A stretch of DNA of 6,107 nt from NCBI GenBank assembly GCA_003150755.1, contig QAMT01000018.1, forward strand, positions 1-6,107. Reading direction: 5' to 3'. Each line of letters opens with the position of its first letter. The stretch's first letter is position 1. The DNA comes from Phascolarctobacterium sp. (lineage in GTDB: Bacteria; Bacillota; Negativicutes; Acidaminococcales; Acidaminococcaceae). The notes below the pieces were generated by a model. That model was given only the letters and a program-made list of their open reading frames with translations, was not told where the DNA came from and did not search any database. A program made the translations under genes and the position numbers. Of the stretch, positions 1-5,949 are shown in pieces.

Positions 1-2
1 AG

Positions 3-1760
3 TCGGAAATCTCTGAAGATTTGCTGCAGAAAGTAGAGGATCTGATTAACAAAACAAAGATTTACACCAGCGGTATCTCTACGGATAACGGAATTGTATT
101 TAAAAATAATGAAGGCTTTACCAACTTGACTGCCAATGTAATAGATAATGGGGTAGATCGGACAGGCAATTTCACAATTCGATGGTTTAAGGATGGAAAT
201 CATATTTATGCCGGTCGGACCATAAAAGTTCGAGCTTTGGATGTGGAGAGCAAGGCGGTCTACAAATTTGAAGCAAGGGATACGGAGGGAGTCCTAAGGG
301 GATTTGAAGAAGTAACGGTTACGGATGTATCCGATGGAGAGCCGGGAAAAGACGGAACAACTTATTACACATGGTTTAAATTTGCTGATGACGAGTATGG
401 AAACGGGATGTCCAGCAGTCCAGATGGAAAGGAATACTTAGGAATTGCCTACAATAAGGTGACTCCAGTAATGTCCAATAATCCGGAAGATTACCAGTGG
501 GCAAGGATCACCGGAGAGGGAGTACCAGGAAAGCCCGGAGATGACGGAAAAACTTACTATACGTGGGTGAGATATGCGGATGATGCCAGCGGAAACGGGA
601 TGTCTGACAGCCCGAACGGAAAATATTACATCGGATTTGCCTATAACAAGGAAGTACCGACAGAAAGTAGCAATCCCACAGATTATCAGTGGACGAAGTA
701 TAAAGGGGATGATGGTCAGGACGGTGTTGGAATCGAATCTATTACAAAGTACTACCTCGCATCCGAAAAGAGTACCGGAATCACAATATCCTCTTCTGGG
801 TGGAGCACTACGAAGCAGGACATGACGGACGTAAAAAAATATTTGTGGAGCTACGAAGTTTATGCCTACACAAATGGAACCTCGACCAAGACAACCCCTA
901 TTATCATCGGAGTACACGGGCAGAATGGGGCAGACGGGGATTCCGGCATTATCGTGTCTCCCACACCCCCGGAAAATCCAAAAGTAGGACAGCTCTGGCA
1001 GACAGCAAGTGGAGAACCAATTAAAAGATGGGATGGAAGTCGTTGGGTGCTGCATTACGTATCGGTCGAGAATCTGGACGTGCAAACATTGAGTGCAATC
1101 GCGGTGAATGCAGGAGAATTAACAGCTGGGAAGATAAAAAGCAAAAACGGGATCATGCTCATAGATATTGACGCAGGGAAAATCGTAAGCAAATTGATTG
1201 ATAATGGAGTTGTCGACAGCACGATGGAACTTAATTCCGCTTCCCTTGCATTTTCCGGTAAGGACTCGGGAGGTAATCCTGCAAATATGACTTTTTCCAT
1301 GCAAGGTCTAGCATATATAAACCAAAATACCGGAGGACGTTCGAAGCTTGTGCTATCAGACGGAGATATATATGCGAAGAACGGAAATAATCCATTAATT
1401 GGGTTATCTTCGTACAAAAAATACGACTCAGGAATAATTAAAGGCCCTTTCATCGAACTAAATTCTTCCAACTTCATGAGAATCGAGCTCATAAGAACTG
1501 CTTTTGTTGTAACCTGTACAATTACTATGCAAGCGCAGTTTCCAAGAAAAGGACGATTCGAAGATATAGTAGAGACAAGGATACCAAGTGGATATAGACC
1601 CGCAATAGATGTATTATCTTCGATAAGCGAGGTTACCAACGGACAAATATTTGGAACAGGTAGGTACGTAATTAAAAAGGACGGTTTAATAACTATAGAT
1701 GTGGAAAATAATTTGTATCTTGAAAGAACGCTAACAACTACTTGGATAACGGAAGGTTAA
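3..1760 (+). CDS. Modular phage tail / receptor-binding protein (5' end missing)
   Basis: The reading frame is open to the left edge, so this is the 3' part of a longer gene; the TTG at 21 is only an internal codon. Residues below count from 21. After a beta-rich region (about 1-103) come two tandem modules (about 106-169 and 170-228) sharing TYYTW, GNGM, AYNK and DYQW motifs, each led by collagen-like linkers such as GEPGKDG and GKPGDDG. A third, different module (about 236-298, GVGIESITKYYLAS) follows, then a GQNGADGDSG linker. Next is a Pro/Trp module (about 310-345, VGQLWQTA and RWDGSRW) of a type common in siphovirus tail proteins. A stem region (about 348-460) leads to a C-terminal tip containing IPSGYRP, typical of tail-tip head domains. 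Inferred role: distal tail or baseplate protein contacting the host surface. It has no recognisable catalytic motif, and no specific receptor can be named. The next gene starts 27 bases after its stop. Confidence 0.85.
   Translation, partial: SEISEDLLQKVEDLINKTKIYTSGISTDNGIVFKNNEGFTNLTANVIDNGVDRTGNFTIRWFKDGNHIYAGRTIKVRALDVESKAVYKFEARDTEGVLRGFEEVTVTDVSDGEPGKDGTTYYTWFKFADDEYGNGMSSSPDGKEYLGIAYNKVTPVMSNNPEDYQWARITGEGVPGKPGDDGKTYYTWVRYADDASGNGMSDSPNGKYYIGFAYNKEVPTESSNPTDYQWTKYKGDDGQDGVGIESITKYYLASEKSTGITISSSGWSTTKQDMTDVKKYLWSYEVYAYTNGTSTKTTPIIIGVHGQNGADGDSGIIVSPTPPENPKVGQLWQTASGEPIKRWDGSRWVLHYVSVENLDVQTLSAIAVNAGELTAGKIKSKNGIMLIDIDAGKIVSKLIDNGVVDSTMELNSASLAFSGKDSGGNPANMTFSMQGLAYINQNTGGRSKLVLSDGDIYAKNGNNPLIGLSSYKKYDSGIIKGPFIELNSSNFMRIELIRTAFVVTCTITMQAQFPRKGRFEDIVETRIPSGYRPAIDVLSSISEVTNGQIFGTGRYVIKKDGLITIDVENNLYLERTLTTTWITEG
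336..704 (+). repeat. Tandem in-gene repeat, about 192-base period, two copies
   Basis: Residues 106-169 and 170-228 of the tail protein (numbered from position 21) align at an offset of 64 residues. By hand alignment, 31 of 48 core positions are identical between the two copies. Conserved landmarks are YYTW, ADD, GNGM, SP-GK, AYNK and DYQW. Each copy opens with a Gly-X-Y linker. The copies have diverged, so the duplication is not recent. It is probably a repeated small beta domain that lengthens the fibre. Confidence 0.8.
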
Positions 1761-1787
1761 ACGAGATTGAAGTAAAGGAGCGAAAAA

Positions 1788-2108
1788 ATGAGAATTTTAA
1801 GATTTATAGCAAACGGACAGATACTTGAGCCTGATCCGGAATGTGATTTTACAGGATTGATCTCCGGAACAGAAGGATATCTACAAGCAGAGTTTGTATT
1901 TGATTCCGAGTGGACAGGGTGCCGAGTTGCGGCGTCCTTTTTTAATCTCGGAAAAGAATACCCGACAATCGTAGAAAACGGGAAATGCGAAATCCCAGCA
2001 AAAGCATTAGACTTTCAGGATTTTTACGTGCAGCTTACAGGAATTCGGGATGGATACAAGATAACAACAAACAGGAAAATTGTAAGGCAAAGGAGACCGG
2101 GAGAATGA
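1788..2108 (+). CDS. Small beta-rich phage structural protein, function unknown
   Basis: This 106-residue protein has no signal peptide or membrane segment. Alternating hydrophobic and polar stretches suggest a beta-sandwich, with landmarks YLQAEFVFDSEWTG (about 31-44), NGKCEIPAKAL and a late YKITTN strand. The pattern (a strand, an aromatic DSEW-type turn, a short 'C-IP' strand, then a TTN strand) resembles small Ig-like proteins often encoded just before BppU-type baseplate genes in phages of Clostridia; that link rests on recalled family pattern. AAGGAG at 1775-1780 lies 7 bases before ATG and fixes the start. The stop overlaps the next start as ATGA (2105-2108), so the two genes are probably translationally coupled and their products may assemble together. 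An enzymatic role looks unlikely. Confidence 0.7.
   Translation: MRILRFIANGQILEPDPECDFTGLISGTEGYLQAEFVFDSEWTGCRVAASFFNLGKEYPTIVENGKCEIPAKALDFQDFYVQLTGIRDGYKITTNRKIVRQRRPGE
2089..2094 (+). promoter_or_regulatory. Ribosome binding site deciding the start of the BppU/SGNH gene
   Basis: AAGGAG lies 10 bases before the ATG at 2105, inside the 3' end of the preceding gene. This supports 2105 as the start over the in-frame ATG at 1985. A GGGAG at 2099-2103 is too close to the ATG to be the main site. Confidence 0.65.
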
Positions 2109-4405
2109 CAGAAGCGGAGAAATTATTGCAAGAAACAAAGAGTGCAGTTGTCGCAGAAACACAGACGGAAGATATCTGCGTGATAGACTCCGACTTGCGA
2201 ATTGCAAGCATTCCGGAGCAGTTTAAAATTTTGGGAGTTGAACACGACAAGGATGTAAGAGTGATACAGTTTAAGTTGCCAAAAATGTATAAGGATCTCG
2301 ACTTGTCCGCGTTTACTATTAGTGTAAACTTTTTAAATGCAAAAAACGAAAAAGGCAGATACCTCGTTACAGACAAAAGCGTGTCGGGAGATCAGATTTG
2401 TTTTTCTTGGTCGGTCGGAAATATAGCTGTGAGATACAAGGGAAATACAAGGTTTATCGTCTGCATGCGTCTTACAGGATCTGATGGGGAAATCCAAAAA
2501 GAGTTTAACACAACGCTCGCTACAATGACTGTATTAGAGGGGCTAGAAGTTGATAATCCAGTGATCGAACAGGGAGAAAAGGACATTGTAGCACAGTTAT
2601 TGCAAATCGTGGATGAAAAATCTAAAGAAGCAGTGAATGCTGTCAAGAATGCCGGAACAGCCCAGAAAACAGCCGTAGAGGGCGCAGGGACGCAAGCAGT
2701 CGAGAACGTGGAGAATGCGCAACAGGCAGCCACAGAAGCTGTTGGAGCAGCAAAAACCGCAGCCGTACAGGAGGTACAAGCAGAGGGAGTGAAGCAGGCT
2801 GAAGTTTTGCAGGGCGCCGTACAAGAGATTGTAGAAGATAGAGAGCAAATACAGGCGAACAAAGAAAGCATAGATAATATAAAAAAAGATTTAGAAAGTA
2901 AAGAAGCAGCGATAACATTAGATCATTTTGATTTAATTAGTAGCCTTCACGCACAGGATGGGCTTCTTTCCGGGTATACGTCGGACTTTGACGCTGATAT
3001 TTCGTCATCAAAGTCCGAGTATGTGGTGTATTCGATCCATTTAACGACGGCAGGGCTTGACAATTTATCCTGCAAGACTCCTGGTGCTGCGAATATCGGA
3101 AATGCGCTATACTACACGGATTTTACAAACAAATCCAAAGAGATAGTAAGTGCAAAAAATTTGAACGAAAATTTTAGTAACAATTACGTTACACACGCAT
3201 CGGGCGAAGATAATTTTGAGATCGATATCGCAAAATTGATAAAAAACGGATATAAGAAACTATATATTTGTTACAACAAAACCGATAATGGCTACATTTA
3301 TTCGAGCAACATGAAGCCAAAATGGCTATATGATTTTTCAGCTGATATAGAAAAGCTAAAAGAGAGCATCCTCGGGGACGAAAGCGGAACGGCGCTTGTG
3401 ATACGGAAAGTAAAATCTCCATCTATCTATACTGTGATTCACAACCAAAGTTCAACTGCGCTGGAAAACGGAAAAACATATTTTGTTAGTGCAACAATCG
3501 ATTCGGATGTGTCTAACGGCAAGATAACGCTGAACAGCTCAGGAAGTTCTACATCGGTAGTTTATACCCTCGCTGAAGGAGCTATAAACAAAGGAACACA
3601 CAATTATATGTTTACACATGATAGCTCGCAATACAACGAGTTATATGTCCGCATATTCTTAGACGGTAATTCTGAAAAATGTTCACTGCTGGAAATTATT
3701 GATCCAGCTGGAAATTCCGTGGAAAAGCAAATAAGCAGGAAAGTTGATTACATGTACTGCACGGTGAGTATTTTTAATTCTGTAGGAGCAATCGGTGACA
3801 GCTACACTGCCGGAAGCACGAAGCACTCCGATAGCACTTGGACGGCTGAAAGGGAACATTCTTATATCGCAACAATGGCAAAGCGTGCTGGTATTTCTTG
3901 GAGCAATTATGGTGTCCCGGGTGCGCATACGAGAAGCTATTTAACTGCGGCTGATGGAATGAAAAAAGTATTAGCAACATCTGCAAATGATTTTTACTTC
4001 CTCGCATTAGGTATAAATGATGTAAACGCATTAGGTTTGTCGTATCTCGGGATTGAAGATGATATCTCGAGCGGTGCTGATACATTTTTCGGAAACTATG
4101 CAAAGATCATAAACCAGCTTAAAGGGCATGCGCCAAATGCTAAGCTGTGCATGATTAAACCGCCGTTTAAAGATGGTGATTACCCGCAATTTAGAGATGC
4201 TGTTGAAAAGATTGCAAAGCATTATGACATTCCGTTTATTGATCCATTTAATGATCCAGCGTTTACAAATGTCATATATACAACCATGTCTGACGGACAC
4301 CCTACGTTAGCTGGATATAATGCAATGGGACTGGCGTACGAAAGGCTATTTTCTAAAATGGTGGAGGACAATGTGGAATATTTTAGATATGCAACAGTTG
4401 GCTAA
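2105..4405 (+). CDS. BppU-like baseplate/tail-fibre protein with C-terminal SGNH hydrolase domain
   Basis: The chosen start gives 766 residues; the frame is open back to 1985, but those 40 codons overlap the upstream gene and lack its ribosome site. Residues about 15-150 look like the BppU N-terminal domain (a strand-rich fold that docks receptor-binding proteins to the baseplate). Residues about 155-270 are Ala/Glu/Gln-rich and heptad-like, indicating a trimeric coiled-coil stalk. Residues about 280-410 and 425-545 are two beta-rich regions I do not recognise, possibly glycan-binding. Residues about 558-755 are an SGNH hydrolase: block I GDSYTAG (Ser566), block II NYGVPG (Gly603 or Gly606), block III GIND (Asn638) and block V SDGHP (Asp730, His732). 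All catalytic positions are intact, so it should be an active esterase or deacetylase. Acting on acylated host surface glycans during adsorption is inference. Confidence 0.85.
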   Translation: MTEAEKLLQETKSAVVAETQTEDICVIDSDLRIASIPEQFKILGVEHDKDVRVIQFKLPKMYKDLDLSAFTISVNFLNAKNEKGRYLVTDKSVSGDQICFSWSVGNIAVRYKGNTRFIVCMRLTGSDGEIQKEFNTTLATMTVLEGLEVDNPVIEQGEKDIVAQLLQIVDEKSKEAVNAVKNAGTAQKTAVEGAGTQAVENVENAQQAATEAVGAAKTAAVQEVQAEGVKQAEVLQGAVQEIVEDREQIQANKESIDNIKKDLESKEAAITLDHFDLISSLHAQDGLLSGYTSDFDADISSSKSEYVVYSIHLTTAGLDNLSCKTPGAANIGNALYYTDFTNKSKEIVSAKNLNENFSNNYVTHASGEDNFEIDIAKLIKNGYKKLYICYNKTDNGYIYSSNMKPKWLYDFSADIEKLKESILGDESGTALVIRKVKSPSIYTVIHNQSSTALENGKTYFVSATIDSDVSNGKITLNSSGSSTSVVYTLAEGAINKGTHNYMFTHDSSQYNELYVRIFLDGNSEKCSLLEIIDPAGNSVEKQISRKVDYMYCTVSIFNSVGAIGDSYTAGSTKHSDSTWTAEREHSYIATMAKRAGISWSNYGVPGAHTRSYLTAADGMKKVLATSANDFYFLALGINDVNALGLSYLGIEDDISSGADTFFGNYAKIINQLKGHAPNAKLCMIKPPFKDGDYPQFRDAVEKIAKHYDIPFIDPFNDPAFTNVIYTTMSDGHPTLAGYNAMGLAYERLFSKMVEDNVEYFRYATVG

Positions 4406-4504
4406 ATTCTAAAAACAGTGCAAACGGAAAGGCGGTGATCAGTTTATCTCCCAGCTATGGGTTAAATAGCGGTTGGGTGGCGGGAAGAAAAGACGGAGGT
4501 AGAG
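4406..4504 (+). other. Gap between tail-fibre and lysis genes; possible short ORF
   Basis: No convincing gene fits here. AAGGCGGTGATC at 4429-4440 matches the full anti-Shine-Dalgarno complement (AAGGAGGTGATC) at 11 of 12 positions, but no ATG, GTG or TTG sits at normal spacing after it. The GTG inside it (4435) opens a 29-codon frame ending at 4524, which would begin V-ISLSPSYGLN and overlap the next gene. That frame is also open back to 4387. No terminator-like hairpin is visible; the only stem is four pairs (CCCA/TGGG near 4451-4462). It may be a decayed or atypically started small gene. Confidence 0.25.
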
Positions 4505-4786
4505 ATGACAGAAAAAGACATTGAAGTAAGAATTGCAGAGCAAGGAAAGGAAATCGGCTCATTAAAACACAGGATGAACGAGGTGGAGGACGTTGTAAAT
4601 GTGGTGCATCAGTTGGCACAGGAAATGGTGGGGCTAACCAAAGAGGTCGGCTTCATGAACCAGACCCTTGTGCAGCTCACTGCAAAGGTTACGCACCTTG
4701 AGGAGACTCCGGCCAGACGATGGGATGGAGTTGTCACCACTCTGATTGGTGCAGTCATCGGGGCAGTAGTGGCAATGTATTTTTAA
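4505..4786 (+). CDS. xhlA: XhlA-family phage lysis accessory membrane protein
   Basis: The 93-residue protein has the usual XhlA layout and length. A long amphipathic N-terminal coiled coil (about 5-68, many Glu, Gln, Val and Leu in heptads) is followed by the basic-aromatic junction RRWDGVVTTL (71-80) and one C-terminal membrane helix (about 76-92). In Bacillus PBSX, XhlA works with the holin XhlB in host lysis; XhlA-like proteins are common beside Gram-positive phage holins. GGAGG at 4495-4499 lies 5 bases before ATG. Its stop is 12 bases before the holin start, with the holin ribosome site overlapping its stop codon, so the pair should be co-translated. Whether it aids pore formation or only the membrane position of the holin cannot be read from sequence. 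Confidence 0.8.
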   Translation: MTEKDIEVRIAEQGKEIGSLKHRMNEVEDVVNVVHQLAQEMVGLTKEVGFMNQTLVQLTAKVTHLEETPARRWDGVVTTLIGAVIGAVVAMYF

Positions 4787-4798
4787 AGGAGAGAAAAT

Positions 4799-5092
4799 AT
4801 GGAACAGATCATGAATTATGTAAAACCAGAATTGATTGTAGTAGCAGTAGTGTTGTATTTTATCGGGATGGGATTAAAACACGCACAGGCAGTAAAGGAT
4901 AAGTACATCCCGCTTATTTTGGGCGGGCTTGGTATTGTCCTGTGTGCTGTGTGGGTGTTTGCATCCTGTCCCATCAGTACTGGGCAGGAGATCGCAATGG
5001 CGGTATTTACGGCGATTATACAGGGGATTTTAACAGCCGGATTGAGTACATACGTGAATCAGACCATTAAGCAGATCGGGAAGAATGAATAA
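4799..5092 (+). CDS. Phage holin, three predicted membrane helices (Hol44-like)
   Basis: The 97-residue protein has three hydrophobic segments: about 11-26, 37-55 and 65-85. The short loop between the first two is charged (KHAQAVKDK), and the tail is polar and basic (KQIGKNE). Size, topology and the position after an XhlA gene fit a holin, which would form membrane lesions and release or activate the endolysin at the end of the lytic cycle. The first helix and YIPL-LGGLGIVL pattern recall Hol44-type holins; the exact family is inferred. AAAGGAG at 4785-4791 precedes ATG 4799 by 7 bases. A second in-frame ATG at 4811 lacks a comparable site, though a dual start cannot be excluded. The usual downstream partner, the endolysin, is displaced by the hicAB unit. 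Confidence 0.8.
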   Translation: MEQIMNYVKPELIVVAVVLYFIGMGLKHAQAVKDKYIPLILGGLGIVLCAVWVFASCPISTGQEIAMAVFTAIIQGILTAGLSTYVNQTIKQIGKNE

Positions 5093-5119
5093 AATACGTA
5101 TAAATATGTGCAAAAACTG

Positions 5120-5148
5120 TTGACACACGTGCTGACACGTGCTATAAT
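5120..5148 (+). promoter_or_regulatory. Consensus sigma-A promoter of hicAB
   Basis: TTGACA (5120-5125), a 17-base spacer, then TATAAT (5143-5148) match the housekeeping consensus exactly. TGC before the -10 adds an extended -10 (TGnTATAAT). Transcription should begin near A5155, leaving a leader of about 16 bases that holds the hicA ribosome site. It lies in the gap after the holin gene, so hicAB can be expressed without late phage transcription. Confidence 0.9.
5125..5143 (+). promoter_or_regulatory. Likely HicB operator: paired CACGTG sites inside the promoter
   Basis: ACACGTGCT occurs twice (5125-5133 and 5135-5143), one helical turn (10 bases) apart, filling the -35/-10 spacer. As CACGTG is itself a palindrome, CACGTGCTGACACGTG also reads as an inverted repeat. 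A dimeric ribbon-helix-helix protein such as HicB bound here would block RNA polymerase. Binding by HicB is inferred from position and from known hicAB autoregulation. Confidence 0.6.
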
Positions 5149-5170
5149 AATACCATGAAAGGAGGAAATA

Positions 5171-5356
5171 ATGAAAACATCAGAACTTGTTAAAATACTC
5201 AAGAAGAATGGCTGTTTTTTCGTGGAACATGGTAAAGAGCATGATAAGTGGCACAGCGATTTAACCGGAAAGGATGTGCGAATCCCAAGACATAAAAGTA
5301 AGGAAATCCCGACCGGAACAGCGGACAGAATACTAAAGGATGTTGGGCTGAAATAA
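5171..5356 (+). CDS. hicA: HicA-family mRNA interferase toxin
   Basis: This 61-residue protein has the length and signature of HicA toxins, which have a double-stranded-RNA-binding-like fold and cleave mRNA or tmRNA to arrest growth. The N-terminal helix TSELVKILKKNG is followed by strands carrying the likely catalytic histidine (His24 in HGKEHDKW). A VRIPRHKSKEIPTGT strand-turn and the closing helix RILKDVGL follow. The histidine loop (GKEHD) is a little longer than the usual G-S-H form but keeps the histidine, so the toxin looks intact. AAAGGAGG at 5158-5165 lies 5 bases before ATG. It precedes its antitoxin by 40 bases, and transcription should come from the consensus promoter just upstream. 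Likely roles are addiction, lysogen stabilisation or defence against other phages; the sequence does not distinguish them. Confidence 0.9.
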   Translation: MKTSELVKILKKNGCFFVEHGKEHDKWHSDLTGKDVRIPRHKSKEIPTGTADRILKDVGLK

Positions 5357-5362
5357 GCCCAA
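5343..5362 (+). other. Hairpin across the hicA stop codon
   Basis: TTGGGCT (5343-5349) pairs perfectly with AGCCCAA (5356-5362) around a six-base loop, enclosing the hicA stop codon (5354-5356). It is not followed by a T-run (CCTTTGATG instead), so it is unlikely to be a terminator. It could slow ribosomes or shield the message between toxin and antitoxin; that role is speculative. Confidence 0.5.
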
Positions 5363-5396
5363 TCCTTTGATGAGATAATATAAGGAGGTCAACAGA

Positions 5397-5798
5397 ATGG
5401 CAAAATACGTATATCCAGCAGTGTTTACACCAGAGGAAGATGGGAAATATTCGGTGTTTTTTCCAGATTTAGATGGGTGCTATACTTGCGGAGATGATCT
5501 GCAGGATGCAATTGTAATGGCGGAGGATGTGCTTGCATTTTATCTTTATGATGAAGAAGTAGCACAGAACGAAATACCAAAATCATCTACTACTGCAGAA
5601 ATTGAATTAAAAGATGGAGAATTTGTGAATTATATCGCATGCGATACCATTGAATACGCAAAAATGCATAATAATCGGGCGGTAAAGAAAACACTGACAA
5701 TACCCGAATGGTTGAACGAAGCTGCGACGAGAGCAGGAGTGAATTATTCGCAGGTGCTTCAGGAAGCGCTAATGAGTAAATTGAATATAAGTAGATAA
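5397..5798 (+). CDS. hicB: HicB-family antitoxin with ribbon-helix-helix DNA-binding tail
   Basis: This 133-residue protein neutralises HicA by direct binding and is expected to repress its own operon. Residues about 3-50 form the partial RNase-H-like HicB fold, with YPAVFTPEEDGKYSVFFPDL, the CYTCGDDLQDAI turn and a following helix. A linker (about 55-92) joins it to a C-terminal ribbon-helix-helix: strand VKKTLTI (96-102), helix PEWLNEAATRAG and helix NYSQVLQEALMSKL. AAGGAGG at 5382-5388 lies 8 bases before ATG. This strong site would favour antitoxin translation. The CACGTG pair in the operon promoter is the natural operator candidate. A terminator follows within a few bases, closing the unit. 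No truncation or frameshift is visible. Confidence 0.92.
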   Translation: MAKYVYPAVFTPEEDGKYSVFFPDLDGCYTCGDDLQDAIVMAEDVLAFYLYDEEVAQNEIPKSSTTAEIELKDGEFVNYIACDTIEYAKMHNNRAVKKTLTIPEWLNEAATRAGVNYSQVLQEALMSKLNISR

Positions 5799-5801
5799 TT
5801 T

Positions 5802-5830
5802 AAGAGGGCTTGGAAACAGGCTCTCTTTTA
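5802..5830 (+). terminator. Rho-independent terminator after hicB
   Basis: A stem of about 11 pairs (5802-5812 with 5817-5827, two G-U wobbles) closes on a GAAA tetraloop and runs into TTTTA. It starts four bases after the hicB stop. It should stop hicAB transcripts before the amidase; late phage transcripts coming through the holin would also meet it. Confidence 0.88.
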
Positions 5831-5832
5831 TT

Positions 5833-5846
5833 GTGCGATATCGCAC
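5833..5846. repeat. Perfect 14-bp palindrome GTGCGATATCGCAC
   Basis: Every base pairs with its symmetric partner. It sits between the hicB terminator and the ribosome site of the acidic ORF, where no gene explains it. It could be a binding site for a dimeric regulator or a small hairpin (five pairs, ATAT loop). It differs from the CACGTG pair in the hicAB promoter, so it is probably not a HicB site. I do not recognise the cognate protein. Confidence 0.55.
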
Positions 5847-5862
5847 GGTAGGAGGTGAGAAC

Positions 5863-5949
5863 ATGAGCGAACAGAACGAATTTGGAAAGACAACAGCTGA
5901 AGAACTGGAAAAGGTATTTGAGACAGAAGAGCAGGAGGAACAGGAGTAA
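5863..5949 (+). CDS. 28-residue acidic peptide, possible leader of the endolysin gene
   Basis: ATG at 5863 has an excellent ribosome site (AGGAGGTGA at 5850-5858). The peptide MSEQNEFGKTTAEELEKVFE then runs into a tail made almost only of Glu and Gln. It has one likely amphipathic helix and no signal peptide or membrane segment. Its stop TAA overlaps the next ATG (TAATG, 5947-5951). The purine-rich codons of its acidic tail contain AGGAGG (5933-5938), which serves as the ribosome site of the amidase. This suggests translational coupling. It may be a genuine small protein or mainly a translated leader; I recognise no family. Confidence 0.55.
   Translation: MSEQNEFGKTTAEELEKVFETEEQEEQE

Noticed and set aside
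336..960. True collagen-like protein
   Set aside because: Gly-X-Y stretches are only a few triplets long and act as linkers between beta modules.
574..1024. Two + strand frames of 74-83 codons overlapping the tail gene
   Set aside because: They are out-of-frame readings of the repeat region without plausible protein features.
438..1085. Long reverse-strand open frame (215 codons) inside the tail gene
   Set aside because: It lies wholly opposite a clear phage structural gene, has no ribosome site and reads as an unfamiliar Cys/Ile/Ser-rich product.
1985..2104. Upstream ATG extending the BppU/SGNH protein by 40 residues
   Set aside because: The extension overlaps the preceding gene in another frame, has no ribosome site and lacks baseplate character; 2105 has AAGGAG and an ATGA junction.
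2392..2918. Several reverse-strand frames rich in Cys, Ala, Leu and Pro
   Set aside because: They are the antisense of the alanine-rich coiled coil; GCN-rich codons leave the opposite strand free of stops.
5092..5119. Possible terminator between holin and hicAB (TACGTA palindrome near 5096)
   Set aside because: The palindrome is too short and AT-rich to form a stable stem and no T-run follows, so late transcripts probably continue into hicAB.
5155..5170. ATG at 5155 as an alternative hicA start
   Set aside because: It is out of frame with hicA, sits at the expected transcription start and has no ribosome site before it.
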